Source of the DNA: Mesostigma viride
Taxonomy: Eukaryota; Streptophyta; Mesostigmatophyceae; Mesostigmatales; Mesostigmataceae
DNA: 41,674 nucleotides
NCBI GenBank assembly: GCA_009746045.1
Contig: RPFO01001130.1
Location: forward strand, 71,501-113,174
Reading direction: 5' to 3'
Shown: positions 41,101 to 41,674 of the stretch, piece by piece
How positions within the stretch are numbered: position 1 is the first letter of the stretch
Layout of the letters: the number at the start of each line of letters is the position of its first letter
Notes under the pieces: generated by a model
Databases searched by the model: none
Told to the model about the DNA's origin: nothing
The model's input: the letters and a program-made list of their open reading frames with translations, nothing else
Translations under genes and position numbers: made by a program

Positions 41101-41674
41101 ATGATGATGAGGATTGCTTCAAATGCTATGTTCCCATCATGCACAATGATTTCTTCCGAGCCCCTCTTGGTGGAGATATTGAGTATTTGTGTTCAGTCAT
41201 GTGGACACTTGTTTGGCATAATTAAACTGTTATGTGGTTTAAGAATCGCCTGACATGATCAGATGGCCCCCTGCTCGTTGAGTCCGTTTGGTGATTTTTC
41301 CATGCCTCCCAATCAATGGACGTGATTTTTTTGATGCAGCGGTAACTTTGGCCTAACTCATCTTTAGTTGACATTCGTAACATGTGCCCACGCAATTTCC
41401 TCCTACATATATGTGAGGCTCCATGGCATGACAATGCAACTACTGGCGTACCCCTTACTAATGCTAGCATGGTGGGCTTTTGCTCGCTGCCCCACACAGA
41501 TCCTATATATCATCTCCCACTAATTGCAGCAATGAATGCATGCCATGTGACTGCCGTACTTACTAGGACAAGAACGGGCATACCACTTGTTACGTCGCGT
41601 AACAATTCGTTGTAGTTACGGACGTAAATTAGGTCCTTTGCCTCGGTTGTCCCTAGGTTTACGTTTAGGCTCCT
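38160..41674. other. Non-coding host sequence, no gene recognised
   Basis: Only short open frames without motifs occur. An imperfect tandem pair around TTTCTGTGTG(C/T)AGCCCC lies at 39417-39463 and 39494-39541. CCAAGCACGTGCCATC occurs twice (39933-39948, 39966-39981) among clustered CACGTG sites. AATAAA-type signals near 40355 and 40836 could mark transcript ends, but no coding frame leads to them. Confidence 0.5.

Noticed and set aside
38160-41674. Possible host gene with AATAAA signals
   Set aside because: No coding frame or domain supports it. The signals alone are too common.

Overview
The window looks like nuclear DNA of a unicellular eukaryote, most likely a microalga. It has LINE-type reverse transcriptase remnants, long non-coding stretches with microsatellites, and an integrated double-jelly-roll capsid virus. 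The exact host lineage cannot be fixed from the sequence alone.

Layout. (1) 1-11468 (+): the 3' part of a giant intronless nonribosomal peptide synthetase (NRPS). It has nearly identical C-A-PCP modules repeated every ~3.23 kb, a more divergent final A-PCP, and an integral-membrane acyltransferase-3 domain at the C-terminus where a thioesterase would be usual. (2) 11469-13499: non-coding, repeat-rich DNA. (3) 13506-32170: an apparently complete 18,665-bp Polinton-like virus (PLV) provirus. Its terminal inverted repeats (TIRs) are 753 bp each and match wherever compared, and a TA-rich 6-bp direct repeat flanks it. (4) 32185-35955: three 5'-truncated or decayed LINE fragments on the + strand and one on the - strand, with a perfect 59-bp-stem foldback between them. 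(5) 35956-41674: non-coding DNA with a candidate ~1.8-kb TIR element and nothing else that I can support as a gene.

The provirus has two divergent gene blocks that meet at a 39-bp shared promoter region (21803-21841). The leftward block encodes a coiled-coil protein, an A32/FtsK-like packaging ATPase, a basic AT-hook protein, a tyrosine recombinase, and a primase-helicase (archaeo-eukaryotic primase, UL52-like zinc site, SF2 helicase). The rightward block encodes a ~1,078-aa putative fibre protein, two small proteins, the penton, a pVI-position protein, the major capsid protein, a small ORF, an adhesin with three bacterial-type Ig-like repeats, and three unknown genes. There is no protein-primed DNA polymerase B and no retroviral-type integrase, so it is a PLV and not a classical Polinton/Maverick.

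The less expected signals are as follows. Most viral genes carry a two-part motif upstream: an A-tract followed by TC about 25-36 nt before the ATG, then TATA 6-17 nt before it. The viral termini carry a small hairpin and four TTGAGTGAT iterons. Each TIR carries two copies of an 18-bp-arm hairpin resembling a recombinase site. The same iteron, next to the same 20-bp flank found at the left integration junction, recurs in the foldback 1.3 kb beyond the provirus. Several genes, including the NRPS, are each broken by what looks like one missing base, often in or beside a homopolymer. With matching TIRs, this suggests residual sequencing deletions at least as much as decay.
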